A stretch of 64,000 nucleotides of DNA from Hanleya hanleyi (lineage: Eukaryota > Mollusca > Polyplacophora > Lepidopleurida > Hanleyidae), in NCBI GenBank assembly GCA_036873755.1, contig JAVTVY010025160.1:48677-112676 (forward strand). The letters are read 5' to 3'. Below the pieces are notes generated by a model, which made no database searches, had not been told where the DNA came from, and saw nothing but the letters and a program-made list of their open reading frames with translations. The translations under genes and the position numbers were made by a program. This document shows, one piece after another, positions 43,067 through 54,786 of this stretch (its first letter is position 1; every line of letters starts with the position of its first letter).

Positions 43067-43072
43067 CCCGTC
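43067..43072. repeat. Target-site duplication, right copy (CCCGTC)
   Basis: Matches 36309-36314 exactly. Confidence 0.85.
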
Positions 43073-43419
43073 ACATGCATATCTTTTCTATAGATGTTTC
43101 AAAATAGTATAGTTTTCAGTAAAATGCAACTTTTTCTTCCTTGAGAATTTCCAATTTCGAGTTCTTCAGGTTCGCAAATTGCGGGAAAGATATTTCGCAA
43201 TTAAAACACATCTTCTTCTTGATCATAGGAAGCGAATAGAAAAAACAGCATGCTAATATTTGGTCTACGGAAGAATGTGGAGTGAATTTTGTGCGAAAAA
43301 GGGCTGTTTTAGCGATGTCCGCTTTTTCTTGGAATTCATGTTCACTCAAATAATATAGTGGTTGTATATATCATGAAAATACGGACAATCATTTGGATAT
43401 TGGATCCTTGACTCATCTG
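43073..43419. other. Spacer between the element and the 29-bp satellite
   Basis: No gene recognised; a 77-codon - strand frame (43116-43349) has no domain. Confidence 0.45.
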
Positions 43420-46345
43420 AATAACGACATTGGCAGGAATATCGGATATACATTGATATCGTTGTCCCAACAGGAAAACCGACAGGAATATCAGAGGCAT
43501 CAACTTCCCGACAGGAATATCGGAGATACATTGTCGAGACAGGAATAGCGGCGATATTATTGTCCCGACAGAAATATCGGAGACATCATTGTCCCGACAG
43601 AAATATCGGAGACATCATTGTCCCGACAGGAATATCTGAGATACATTGTCGAGACAGGAATATCTGAGATACATTGCCCCGACAGAAATATCGGAGACAT
43701 CATTGTCCCGACAGGAATATCGGAGACATCATTGTCCCGACAGAAATATCGGAGACATCATTGTCCCGACAGGAATATCTGAGATACATTGTCGAGACAG
43801 GAATATCGGAGATATCATTGTCCCGACAGGAATATCTGAGATATCATTGTCCTGACAGGAATATCTGAGATACATTGTCGAGACAGGAATATCGGAGACA
43901 TCATTGTCCCGACAGGAATATCGGAGATATCATTGTCCCGACAGGAATATCGGAGACATCATTGTCTCGACAGGAATATCGGAGACATCATTGTCCCGAC
44001 AGGAATATCGGAGACATCATTGTCCCGACAGGAATATCGGAGACATCATTGTCCCGACAGGAATATCGGAGACATTGTCCCGACAGGAATATGGAAGATA
44101 CATTGCCCCACATGAATAGCGGAGATATCATTGTCTCGGCGGAGATATCAGAGATAGGATTGTCCCGGCATGATTATCGGGGACATCATTGTTCCGACAG
44201 GAATATCGAAGACATTGTCCCGATTGGAATATCGAAGATACACTGTCCCGACATGAATATCGGAGATATCATTGTCCAAATAGATATATCAGAGACTTTA
44301 TTATATCGACAGGAATATAGAGGAGAACCCATTATCCACACAAAAATATCGGAGACATAATTTCCCCTTCAGGAATATCGGAGATATCATTGTCCCGACA
44401 GGAATATCGGAGATACCATTATCCCTACTGGAATATCGAAGATATCATTGTCCCGACAGGAATATCGGAGATACCATTATCCCTACTGGAATATCGAAGA
44501 TATTATTGTCCCGACAGGAATATCGGAGATACCATTATCCCTACTGGAATATCGAAGATATTATTGTCCCGACAGGAATATCGGAGATACCATTATCCCT
44601 ACCGGAATATCGGAGATATTATTGTCCCGACAGGAATATCGGAGATACCATTATCCCTACTGGAATATCGAAGATATTATTGTCCCGACAGGAATATCGG
44701 AGATACCATTATCCCTACTGGAATATCGAAGATATTATTGTCCCGACAGGAATATCGGAGATACCATTATCCCTACTGGAATATCGAAGATATTATTGTC
44801 CCGACAGGAATATCGGAGATACCATTATCCCTACTGGAATATCGAAGATATTGTTGTCCCGACAGGAATTTCGGAGATACCACTATCCCTACCGGAATAT
44901 CGGAGATATTTTTGACCCGACAGGAATATCGGAGACATAATTTTCCCTTCAGGAATATCGGAGAGACGTTGATATCATTGTCCCAACAGGAAAACTCGAG
45001 ATATCATTGTAGACATCGGATTTTCAGAGATGCTTATAGCATTGGATCCTTGACTCGTCTGAATATTATTGTCCCGACAAGAATATCGGAGACATCACTG
45101 TCCCGACAAGAATGTCGGAGATACTAATGTCCCGACATGCAGAGATATCATTGTCCAAATAGAAATATCAGAGACTTTATTATATCGACGGGAATGTAGA
45201 GGAGATCCCATTATCCACATAAAAATATCAGAGATATCATTGTCCTAACAGAAATATCGGAAATATTATATCGACAGAAATGTCTGAGATACAATGATTC
45301 CAACCAACAGAAATATCGGAGATATTATTGTCCCGACAGAAATATCGGATATAGTATTGTCCCAACAGGAATGTCGGAGATAACATTACCCCTACCGGAA
45401 TATCGGAGATATGTTTGACCCGACAGGAATATCGGAGACATAATTTTCCCTTCAGGAATATCGAAGAGACATTGATATCATTGTCCCAACAGGAAAACTC
45501 GAGATATCATTGTAGACACAGGATTTTCGGAGATGCTCATGGCATTGAATCCTTGACTCGTCTGAATGACGACATTGACAGAAATATCAGAGGCATCATT
45601 GTCCCGACAGGAATATCGGAGATACGTTATCGAGACAGGAATAGCGGCGATATTATTGTCCCGACAGAAATATCGGAGACATCATTGTCCCGAAGGGAAT
45701 ATCAAAGGCATCATTGTCCCGACAGAAATATCTGAGATACATTGCCGAGAAAGGAATAACGGAGATATCATTGTCCCGACAGGAATATCGGAGATATCAT
45801 TTTCCCGACAGAGATATTATTATATCGACAGGAATATCAGAGATATCATTATCTCACCGAAATATCGGAGACATCATTGTCCCGACAGGAATATCAAAGG
45901 TATCATTGTCCCGACAGGAATATCAAAGGTATCATTGTCCCGACAGGAATATCAAAGGTATCATTGTCCCGACAGGAATTTCAAAGGTATCATTGTCCCG
46001 ACAGGAATATCAAAGGTATCATTGTCCCGACAGGAATATCAAAGGTATCATTGTCCCGACAGGAATATCAAAGGTATCATTGTCCCGACAGGAATATCAA
46101 AGGTATCATTGTCCCGACAGGAATATCAAAGGTATCATTGTCCCGACAGGAATATCTGAGATACATTGCCGAGACAGGAATAGCGGAGATATCATTGTCC
46201 CGACAGGAATATCGGAGATATAATTATCCCTACAGGAATAACGGAGAGACATTGATATCATTGTCCCCGGCCAACACGAAAACTCGAGATATCATTGTAG
46301 AAACCGGATTTTCGAAGGTGCTCATGGCATTTGGGATTTAAAAGA
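43420..46345. repeat. 29-bp satellite array with higher-order structure, about 2.9 kb
   Basis: About 100 units built on 'cattgtcccgacaggaatat' plus 'cggagacat'. From about 44400 to 44900 two unit types alternate as a 58-bp dimer. A non-unit marker ('ccttgactcgtctgaat') recurs at about 43409, 45050 and 45551, dividing the array into blocks; related 'ggattttcggagatgctcat' text precedes the later ones. Because 29 is not a multiple of 3 and the unit has no stop, all three + frames are open over long stretches (up to 245 codons). I see no evidence of a gene. Confidence 0.92.
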
Positions 46346-47314
46346 TGATCTGAGCTAGTGTTGTCCAGTATTTACATTTACAGATATAAAATAACGTTTG
46401 CCTATATCTTCATCATTAATGCACATCAAAAATACGAAAACATCATTTTGAAAACGGCGGGGGCCCATGGAAAGCAGTTCGAACAGATTAATAGTCCAAT
46501 CACGCCTGAGTTTGCGAAATGATCCTGCTAGTTCGAGAGAGTGTTTGGTGTGAGACAGAACCAGGTGTGATATTTAATCGAAAATCCATAAACACCGGCC
46601 CACGTGTGACATTCGTTTTGTTTATATCAGAATCATTAAGTGGCACTTCTCGGAAACAGGAAGTCGATGATGCCGGGGCGTCAGTTCTGGTGAGTCCACA
46701 TCAACAGACGGTTTAACCAATCGCGTGGCTTGTTACATATGACATGGGTGACCGAGGAGAGCCACATGTCACCATGACCAGCTGTTGTTATCGCGTGTAA
46801 TATTGCAGTTCTCCATCAGTACACGCCGCCATAATCCTGCTCAATTGACAAGGCCTTAATTATTGGTGTGGGGGAGTGCAATATGAGAGGTAAAACAAAT
46901 TTATTCAGTTCTCCACTGAAGATTAATCGACAATATCATAAGGGTCCAAATCAGACAAAAACATGTCAATAGCTCTGTCAGCAATATTTTATCTCTCACC
47001 GGAACTCGCCAACTTCCGGTTAATCTCTCTGGTGGTCTCTGGGCACGAAAAGTCTCAGATTCCACCGAAGGTTTGATATTAAAGTTGACTCGATGGTTTT
47101 GCATCAATCACTTCAGTGGGATATTATTTCTGTTATCACCACCGGAGCGAATAATAACAAAGCGAGTCTCATTCCCTGTTTGATTACCATGTCACACACA
47201 GTAAACAAAGGCAGGTCTATCGATCAGCACGATTGAATGCAACTATGGCCAATATCTTAATATAGCATCAGAAAATAAACGGCTAGTCATAGTAATCCGA
47301 CAATGATCGAGGAA
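46346..47314. other. Intergenic, no gene recognised
   Basis: Short frames only. Confidence 0.45.
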
Positions 47315-48520
47315 AATTCGGGTTAGTCTACACTAGCAATGTTTGAGTGTGGTGAGGGGGGGGGGAGCAATTGAGGTTAATCTGCACCAGCAATGTTTGG
47401 CGGGAACGATTCAGGTTAATCTTCACTAGGAATGTTTGCGGGTGCAATTCGGGTTAATCTACAACAGGAATATTTGGTGGGTACAATTCAGGTTAATCTA
47501 CAACAGGAATATTTGATGGGAACAATTCGGGTTAATCTACACCAGAAATATTTGGTGGGAACAATTCAGGTTAATCTACACCAGGAATATTTGGTGGGTA
47601 CAATTCAGGTTAATCTACAACAGGAATATTTGATGGGAACAATTCGGGTTAATCTACACCAGGAATATTTGGTGGGAACAATTCAGGTTAATCTACACCA
47701 GGAATATTTGGTGTGAACAATTCAGGTTAATCTACACCAGGAATATTTGATGGGAATAATTCAGGTTAATCTACACCAGGAATATTTGGTGGGAACAATT
47801 CACGTTAATCTACACCAGGAATATTTGATGGGAACAATTCGGGTTAATCTGCACTAGGAATGTTTGGTGGGGACAATTCGGGTTAATCTACACTAAGAAT
47901 GTTTGGTAGGGACTATTCGGGTTAATCTACACTAAGAATGTTTGGTGGGGACTATTCGGGTTAATCTACACTAAGAATGTTTGGTAGGGACTATTCGGGT
48001 TAATCTACACTAAGAATGTTTGGTAGGGACTATTCGGGTTAATCTACACTAAGAATGTTTGGTAGAAACAATTCAGGTTAATCTACACCAGGAATATTTG
48101 GTGGGAACAATTCGGGTTAAGCGACACCAGGAATATTTGATGGGAACAATTCAGGTTAATCTACACCAGGAATATTTGGTGGGAACATTTCGGGTTAATC
48201 GACACCAGGAATATTTGATGGGAACAATTCGGGTTAATCGACACCAGGAATATTTGATGGGAACAATTCGGGTTAATCTACACCAGGAATATTTGGTGGG
48301 AACAATTCAGGTTAATCTACACCAGGAATATTTGGTGGGAACAAGTCGGGTTAATCGACACCAGGAATATTTGGTGGGAACAATTCAGGTTAATCTACAC
48401 CAGGAATATTTGGTGGGAACAATTCGGGTTAATCGATACCAGGAATATTTGATGGGAACAATTCAGGTTAATCTATAGTACTAGGAATGCTTCGTCGCGC
48501 ATTCGGGTTAATCTACATTT
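47315..48520. repeat. 39-bp minisatellite, about 30 units
   Basis: The unit 'ggttaatctacaccaggaat' plus 'atttggtgggaacaattc' repeats about 30 times with two or three variant types. The period is divisible by 3, so one frame encodes repeats of a 13-residue peptide (VNLHQEYLVGTIQ type) at 47432-47716 and 48059-48478. Stops interrupt it and there is no promoter, so it is scored as non-coding. Confidence 0.92.
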
Positions 48521-50740
48521 GAAATGTGTTGTATTAATAAGACAGAATACAGTGTAAATATTTCCTGTTGACACATTATGCCAGAAATCGTTCCCCAGCC
48601 GACTGAAAGATATAGAAATCAGATAGATGACGGAGTTTGAAAGCTTGGGCAATGTGTGTGTGTGAGGGTGGAGGAGTGAGGTTATGTTGCAGGTACATGC
48701 AGACATTTCTGTCATTAGTAATTGCTGTTGCATTTTCTTGTCGTTATTCTGACATTAACGGTTAACAGTGTACAACTCAATCTGTATCATAACAGCAATT
48801 GCAGCATATAGTCTGGGAATCAATAATTATCTGATGCCAACACATTACAGATTCTTAGTACCTTGCCGATGTGTACTGTCAGGGTTTTTTGTTGCTCATT
48901 TCGATGATTTCCCACAGAGTTATGGCCCTTTATTCCACCCACCAACAATTTATTATCCAGTCCATATCCGGGTTACTATTTGATGGATAACTTTGAAACT
49001 GCCATGGAAGATGCTTTATACTTTATAATTGCCATGGAAGATGCTTTATACTTTATAATTGCCATGGAAGGTGCTTTATACCTTGCAGCTGTACGATATG
49101 TGATTTTTTTTAGATTTTTCGATGATTTTCAAACAAGTTATGGTCCTTTATCCAGTTCGTCAAGAACTTTTTGTGTCCGGTCCGTATCCCGGCTACTATT
49201 TGGTGGACAACTTTGAAAATTGTATGGAACGTGGTTAGTATATTGCAGATGTGCATGGTAGAGTTCTTTCCCTTGTCCTAATCATTTGTGCCATATTTAT
49301 TGGACTTTACCGATGTCTGCCAACATGTATTGCATTCAGGTAGAGGTTAGTACTTCTTTACCAACTTTTAGATTTACTTGCTTCATGCTCAGTACCTTGT
49401 AGATGTGCACTAAGTGTCCAAACACGGAGTTATTGTCCTTTTCCCTCAAACTTTACAGGAATACATACTTGCCCAGGCCGTTGGAATGTTTGGAACTGAC
49501 TTGGTACATGCTAGAACCTCTGCGAAGGCTGATTCCCAATGTTTAAAATCCTTATTTTTTATTTAAGTGTTTATACAAATAATCTTAAGGCTGAGGGGTC
49601 AATGCATCTTCTAGGTGCAACCTCATATTTAGAGTTACCGTACAAGAGTTTCCTGCTATTGTCACGATGATATTGGGACATTATCTGGCGACCTGACAAC
49701 TGCTAAAATACATTTGTCGCGATTGCGACAATTGTGTCATTAGATATACAGATATATGAAATTTGATTATGAAAGGTAGGTCTAAAAGTATTGGGGAGTG
49801 TTCTCTCTAAAATGTGACTCATCGACTTTAAATTTATTTGAATTAATAAAAATAATATTATTACTAATATTAATTAACCCTAGGTTCAGCTAACACGAGA
49901 AATAACTATGCTTTGACAATCGGTATATAAATTCTTCCAAAGCAACGGGAATTCAATATTATGTTAGATTTTCATGAACAATTTCGATGAGTAAGAATTT
50001 TGGGTCTTGAAAATATCAATAGATAATTCTATTACCTGGATAACTTAATTTATTATTGATCGGTTTTGTTTTGGCGGGGGCGGCGTTAGTCAGAAATCAG
50101 ATGTCGTGGTGTAAATGTGCTGTTCCGGACAGATCGACCTAATAGAATCAAACCCATATAGGATATAAATACCGAACTATCGAGGATGCCACGACAATAA
50201 ACGGTATGTCGGTTGATAAAATATAAATTTGACGTCTATACCTCGTATTGGATCAGTTCACACCTCGTTTGATCCAGGCTGATAATATAACTCTCCAAGG
50301 TAGGCTATTGCCGGGAAATAAACAAATAATGAAAGGCGATCCGTGGTGGAGAAACGGCCTTTATTAGATTTATTACGTCTGTATGAGATTATTGATCAGT
50401 CATCGCCTCATTCAGTAATGCGACCACTCCATTATTTACACTTCGCTTATGTGGTCGTGAGGCTGAGCTCATTCTTCTCTGTGACGGTGAAATGATTCGA
50501 ATGAGGCGGGAAAGGGGGGGGAGGCGAGAAAGGGGGGGGGGGAACGAGAAAGGGGAGACGGGAGGGGGGGAGAAAGGGGAAAGGGGGGTTCCGAATCGAT
50601 AAAGAACACACTTCTGATTGCCATTTGATCGCGTCAACGTCTTGTTAACTTAGTCGTTATACCAACAACTTACGAAAGTAGACAGATTATGTTTACGATA
50701 AAGTCCTATATTCTGACAACACCACACCCGATACCTTTTA
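48521..50740. other. Intergenic with diverged direct repeats
   Basis: Blocks at about 48895-48990 and 49115-49220 are diverged copies ('gttatggccctttat' / 'gttatggtcctttat', 'ggttactattt' / 'ggctactattt'), with a 30-bp unit 'gccatggaagatgctttata' repeated three times between them. A G-rich tract (50508-50590) has many runs of 4-12 G and could fold as G-quadruplex. No gene recognised. Confidence 0.5.
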
Positions 50741-50744
50741 TTAA

Positions 50745-51178
50745 CCCTACCTGGTCTGGGAGGAGGGGGAGGGCGCGGGGGCACTTTTCGCACCCCCTGT
50801 TGTTTTTTTGCTCCTATCTCCGGAACGACAATCAATTCAAAGCTGAAACTCCGTGACTTTGTAGATTATCATATTGGGGTCATTTTAAGCCTATTTGCAT
50901 GACCCCTGAGCAGAGGATAATGGTTAAATTCAAAATGGCGTCAATGTGAGGTACCAGAAAAGTGATGTTTTCGTCAGATTTCTTCAAAATTTTAGATTTT
51001 CTGCATGAAAAAGTGGTTAAAACCTATTTTATTTCATATCAGATTATTATCATGCAGTTTTTGAGAAGAAAAAAAAAATGAATAATTCGAAAATCATGAC
51101 CGAAAAATCGTCATTTTTTTAAAATGACGTCAATGTGACGTCATGATGGCAGCCATCTTGGATTTTTTGGACTTATAA
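50745..51178. mobile_element. Relative of the TTAA MITE, one end only
   Basis: TTAA at 50741-50744 then CCCTACCTGGTCTGGG, followed by text matching 18496-18972 ('ctccggaacgacaa', 'agctgaaactcc', 'aaaatgacgtcaatgtgacgt'). No matching right end or TTAA is seen, so it is truncated. Confidence 0.5.
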
Positions 51179-52217
51179 TGTTATCAAACAATTTGTAAGA
51201 GTAGGAACAAGAGGAAACAGCTATATTAATAATAATATATGGGATTTTCAAATAATTTAGAGAGAAAGAATGCAAACTCAAAATAGAGTAAAATATACGT
51301 TTTATCGATTAAGTGGTTGCAGTACATTTCAACACATCATTGTAGATATACAATGTTACCATTTTGTATCTTCATACGTTATATATGCATTTAAATTTTT
51401 TTTAAATAATTTACTCTTATTCATCCTTAAGATTTATGTTTTCATTTATATATCTGGATCATCACTACCTGGCATATATTCTCCAGTTGCCAATTGTTGA
51501 AGAAGTCCTTTCTCTGTCCAATACTCAGTTTCGTAGCTTCGCCATAGTCAATATTGTTTTCGTTTTGGAGTTGACAGGTTGTTTTCGAAATTTCTTTGTG
51601 GATATAATCCGTTCTCATATCATGAAAATGAATCAAATGGTTATAAACTTTTGACATAGTTTTTTTTCTTCGCTGGAATATAGTCCTTCTTTGCCATGTC
51701 AATCGATTCATATTCGTCATACTCTTGATTCAAATAATACTGCTGCCACTCTTCAATATCATCGCTATACTCATCCTTTATAGGATCACGAACATTTCTT
51801 ACCACAATTTGTATTCGATAGGCTTCCCAGTATTAATAGATTGGACTATCTCTCTAGGATGATTACTTTCTTCGTAATCTGAAGAGTATTTCCCCTCACG
51901 TCGTCCCGTTCCAATCATGATCTGACCCCGACGATGTTGGAATTCATAACGTTCACTTCGTTTTTACCAATATGAGTTTTACGTTTACCAATTGTTCGAT
52001 ATTGAGTATACAAGCTTACTTCCGGTTTGATAACGTCATTTCAACGTCATTAACGTGTTTAATCAATTGTCTTCGTGTTAAGAAGATTGAATAAGATAGC
52101 TTGAATGTGATACAGCTAAATCGCGCATGCGCGTGGTAGTCTCTACAATCAAAATTGAATTATCTCCCTTTATGGTCATTCTCTCAATAACATCCATGTG
52201 AATACATGGTTGTATAG
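51179..52217. other. Intergenic, no gene recognised
   Basis: AT-rich. A - strand frame (51442-51720, 92 codons) and overlapping + frames have no recognisable domain. One GCGCATGCGC word lies near 52125, without the TIR context. Confidence 0.4.
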
Positions 52218-52219
52218 TA

Positions 52220-52429
52220 CACTCTTAAAACGCTAATGTTAGATTTAACATATAAAGTGTTGGAGGAGGAAAATCACTTAGAAAGTGTTATATTCACCAC
52301 TTTTAAGTGTTGGATACAACAGCTTAAAATGATGCTTAACACTTATATGTGATAAATACAACACATTCTAAATGCTTTCCCTCCTCCAACACTTTAGGTG
52401 TTCAATGTAACATTAGCGTTTTAAGAGTG
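52220..52429. mobile_element. Palindromic MITE with TA duplication (210 bp)
   Basis: The ends CACTCTTAAAACGCTAATGT and complement are flanked by TA on both sides. The arms (about 100 bp each) are inverted copies over nearly the whole length, including 'aagtgttggaggagg'. TA duplication suggests a Tc1/mariner-type parent. Confidence 0.75.
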
Positions 52430-52431
52430 TA

Positions 52432-54546
52432 TACCTTCGAACTGGTATGAAGATTGAAATGGAATGGTTAGGCTGAATCCTTCTCTCTATAAGTCAAACT
52501 CTCACGTGATCAAACATGGTCGAAGATTCATAAAGTTTTACCTACGTAATCAAACATGATTCTGATTGTTCGAATCACAGAATCTGAACCAGTTTATAAC
52601 TTCTGCTACATCTTGGTCACTCTCTGGTCATGATCATGATCATCCTGAACCGGCACCCTGGTCTTTTGTTACGTTGCTTCCGGTAATGACATCGCTTTCC
52701 GCGATGTCCCTTCCGGTGATTAAGTCACTTCCGGTAACGATACTCACTTCCGGTGATTATGTCATTTCTGCTCACCCTCTCAACCTCCCTACCCCCTCCG
52801 CTCATGCTCATACTCCTGGAAAGTGAGGGAACTAAATTCACACTAATTTTTACGTGTTGATAAGGATGGTTTTGTGTAACCATTGGAAACTTTGTAATGG
52901 GGCGAATCTGGCAAATGGTCGGATAGAGCAACCATGACTGGCTAAAAAAGCCGAATCTGACATGGGAACACAGTTGCCTGGCTTGTGCGATGCGAGTTTA
53001 GCTGTATAATCACATTCTAGGTTACCGGAAGGAGTAGAAGTTGCAAAACTACCACATCACGGAGAATGTTTGTTTGTTCTACTCGGCGAAGACAAATTGA
53101 AAAAAGCCGTTTTATTGGCGCCAAGAATCAACCTTTTTCGACAAACGGATAGGTTTACGTATACACAGCGTGAATATTTCGACGGTTGGTCTAATAAGCA
53201 TGTAATCCGTGTTGGAGAAACTTTCAGCCCCGTAACTTGATTGTATATTTATGTCATAGAGATCAGGGTAGGTAGAACATTTATAACTGTAGTAACTCGG
53301 GTTTTGTTAAGACTTCACATTAATGGGAATGATGTATTTAAGACCAAAAATTTCAAAACAAAAATCGATTTGAGAAAAAATAAATATATTTATTAATTTT
53401 CATAATTTATTAAAAATATACGTATACCCATACCATCAAATACTCCATAAGCTTGGCAAATGTGTGTGTAAATGGCCCTCCATCGTATTATGACGGTGGA
53501 TGAGACATATACCTGCTTATTAGGCTATTCTAGCCATATGATTGCCTTGGCATTACAGAAATACATGAAGGCAGCTTGGAATCAATCCTATGGTGTAACT
53601 TCTGCAACATTGAAGCGTGATTGTATCTGTTAATGTATTAACAGTCACTGTAAGAAGCAGGTGAAAGCCACCATGGAAATGTTTATGACGCCATATAATC
53701 GCGTTTGTTACTCACCGGAACAAGTCATGGTCCGCCCACGCTTCGAACTAACGTAATAAATGATCTAAATTTGTACCTCGCATTAATGGGTGTTCGATCC
53801 TCCATTGATTGCCATTGACATCGCTGTGGTATCAGAAGAATAAAATCGAAGATTTAGGCAGTTGACCGATTATTCCCGGGCACCCAGAGGGGTTGTATTC
53901 ATTAGCTCTTGTTCATTCATCTCGGCTTCTCCAGATATCATTGAGAACGCTATATCAGCGATCTGATCGATTGCCCATTCCCTTAAAGTGTATCTAATAA
54001 ATTTATCTGAATCCTTCCATTTCTTTTTCTCGTGGATGCATGGTACTGACAAACCTGAAGAGCAAATACCACCACAGACCAGAATGTTATAGCACTATGC
54101 ATTGGGGATGAATTGCCCGGTGCAAACGACTTCATGTTGTATTTCTATCGTCCACGATTTAAATAGCGGTGAATTTCGACTTTCTTTAGCTCCGGGGCCC
54201 AATGTGTGCTATTTAGTGCCTCTTTTAGCAAAGAACATTATCCTGGTTGGATGTAATCCTGTGAATAGGGCCGCCACGTACCCCTCCTTCTCAGCCAAGC
54301 CAGATGATCCCGTCTTACGTCTCCACCACGAGTCACCAAACATATGCTGAGAGACATATTCGGAACTTCCGAGCTGAAATCTAGGAAGGGAGCGTTTTTC
54401 ACTTTGGAGAGTCGTACCATGAATTACTTTTAAATTGCCAGATGTGTTATATATCATGATAATTACTACTCGCGATGTCTAATTTGTGTCAAATTCATTC
54501 ATCAACCACAACTGGGGAAATGCTCTTTTTACGCCGAAAGAACTAT
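52432..54546. other. Intergenic, no gene recognised
   Basis: 'acttccggt' words recur at 52675-52755 in a short imperfect repeat. No gene could be supported. Confidence 0.45.
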
Positions 54547-54786
54547 GCTTATACTACCCATCGTCCCAGTGCTTACACTACCCATCGTCCCAGTGCTTAT
54601 ACTATCCATCGTCCCAGTGCTTATACTACCCATCGTCCCAGTGCTTATACTACCCATCGTCCCAGTGCTTATACTACCCATCGTCCCAGTGCTTATACTA
54701 CCCATCGTCCCAGTGCTTATACTACCCATCGTCCCAGTGCTTATACTACCCATCGTCCCAGTGCTTATACTACCCATCGTCCCAGT
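54547..54786. repeat. 24-bp minisatellite, ten units
   Basis: A 24-bp unit starting 'gcttatactacccatcgtcc' repeats exactly ten times (240 bp). Three + frames and one - frame stay open. The octapeptide frames have no flanking gene structure. Confidence 0.95.

Noticed and set aside
43420..46345. Repeat-protein gene in the 29-bp satellite
   Set aside because: All three + frames are open for the same compositional reason, there is no promoter or start context, and the peptides are translations of one unit in three frames.
52110..52145. Another Polinton TIR at the GCGCATGCGC word
   Set aside because: Only the 10-bp palindrome matches; the surrounding unit text is absent.
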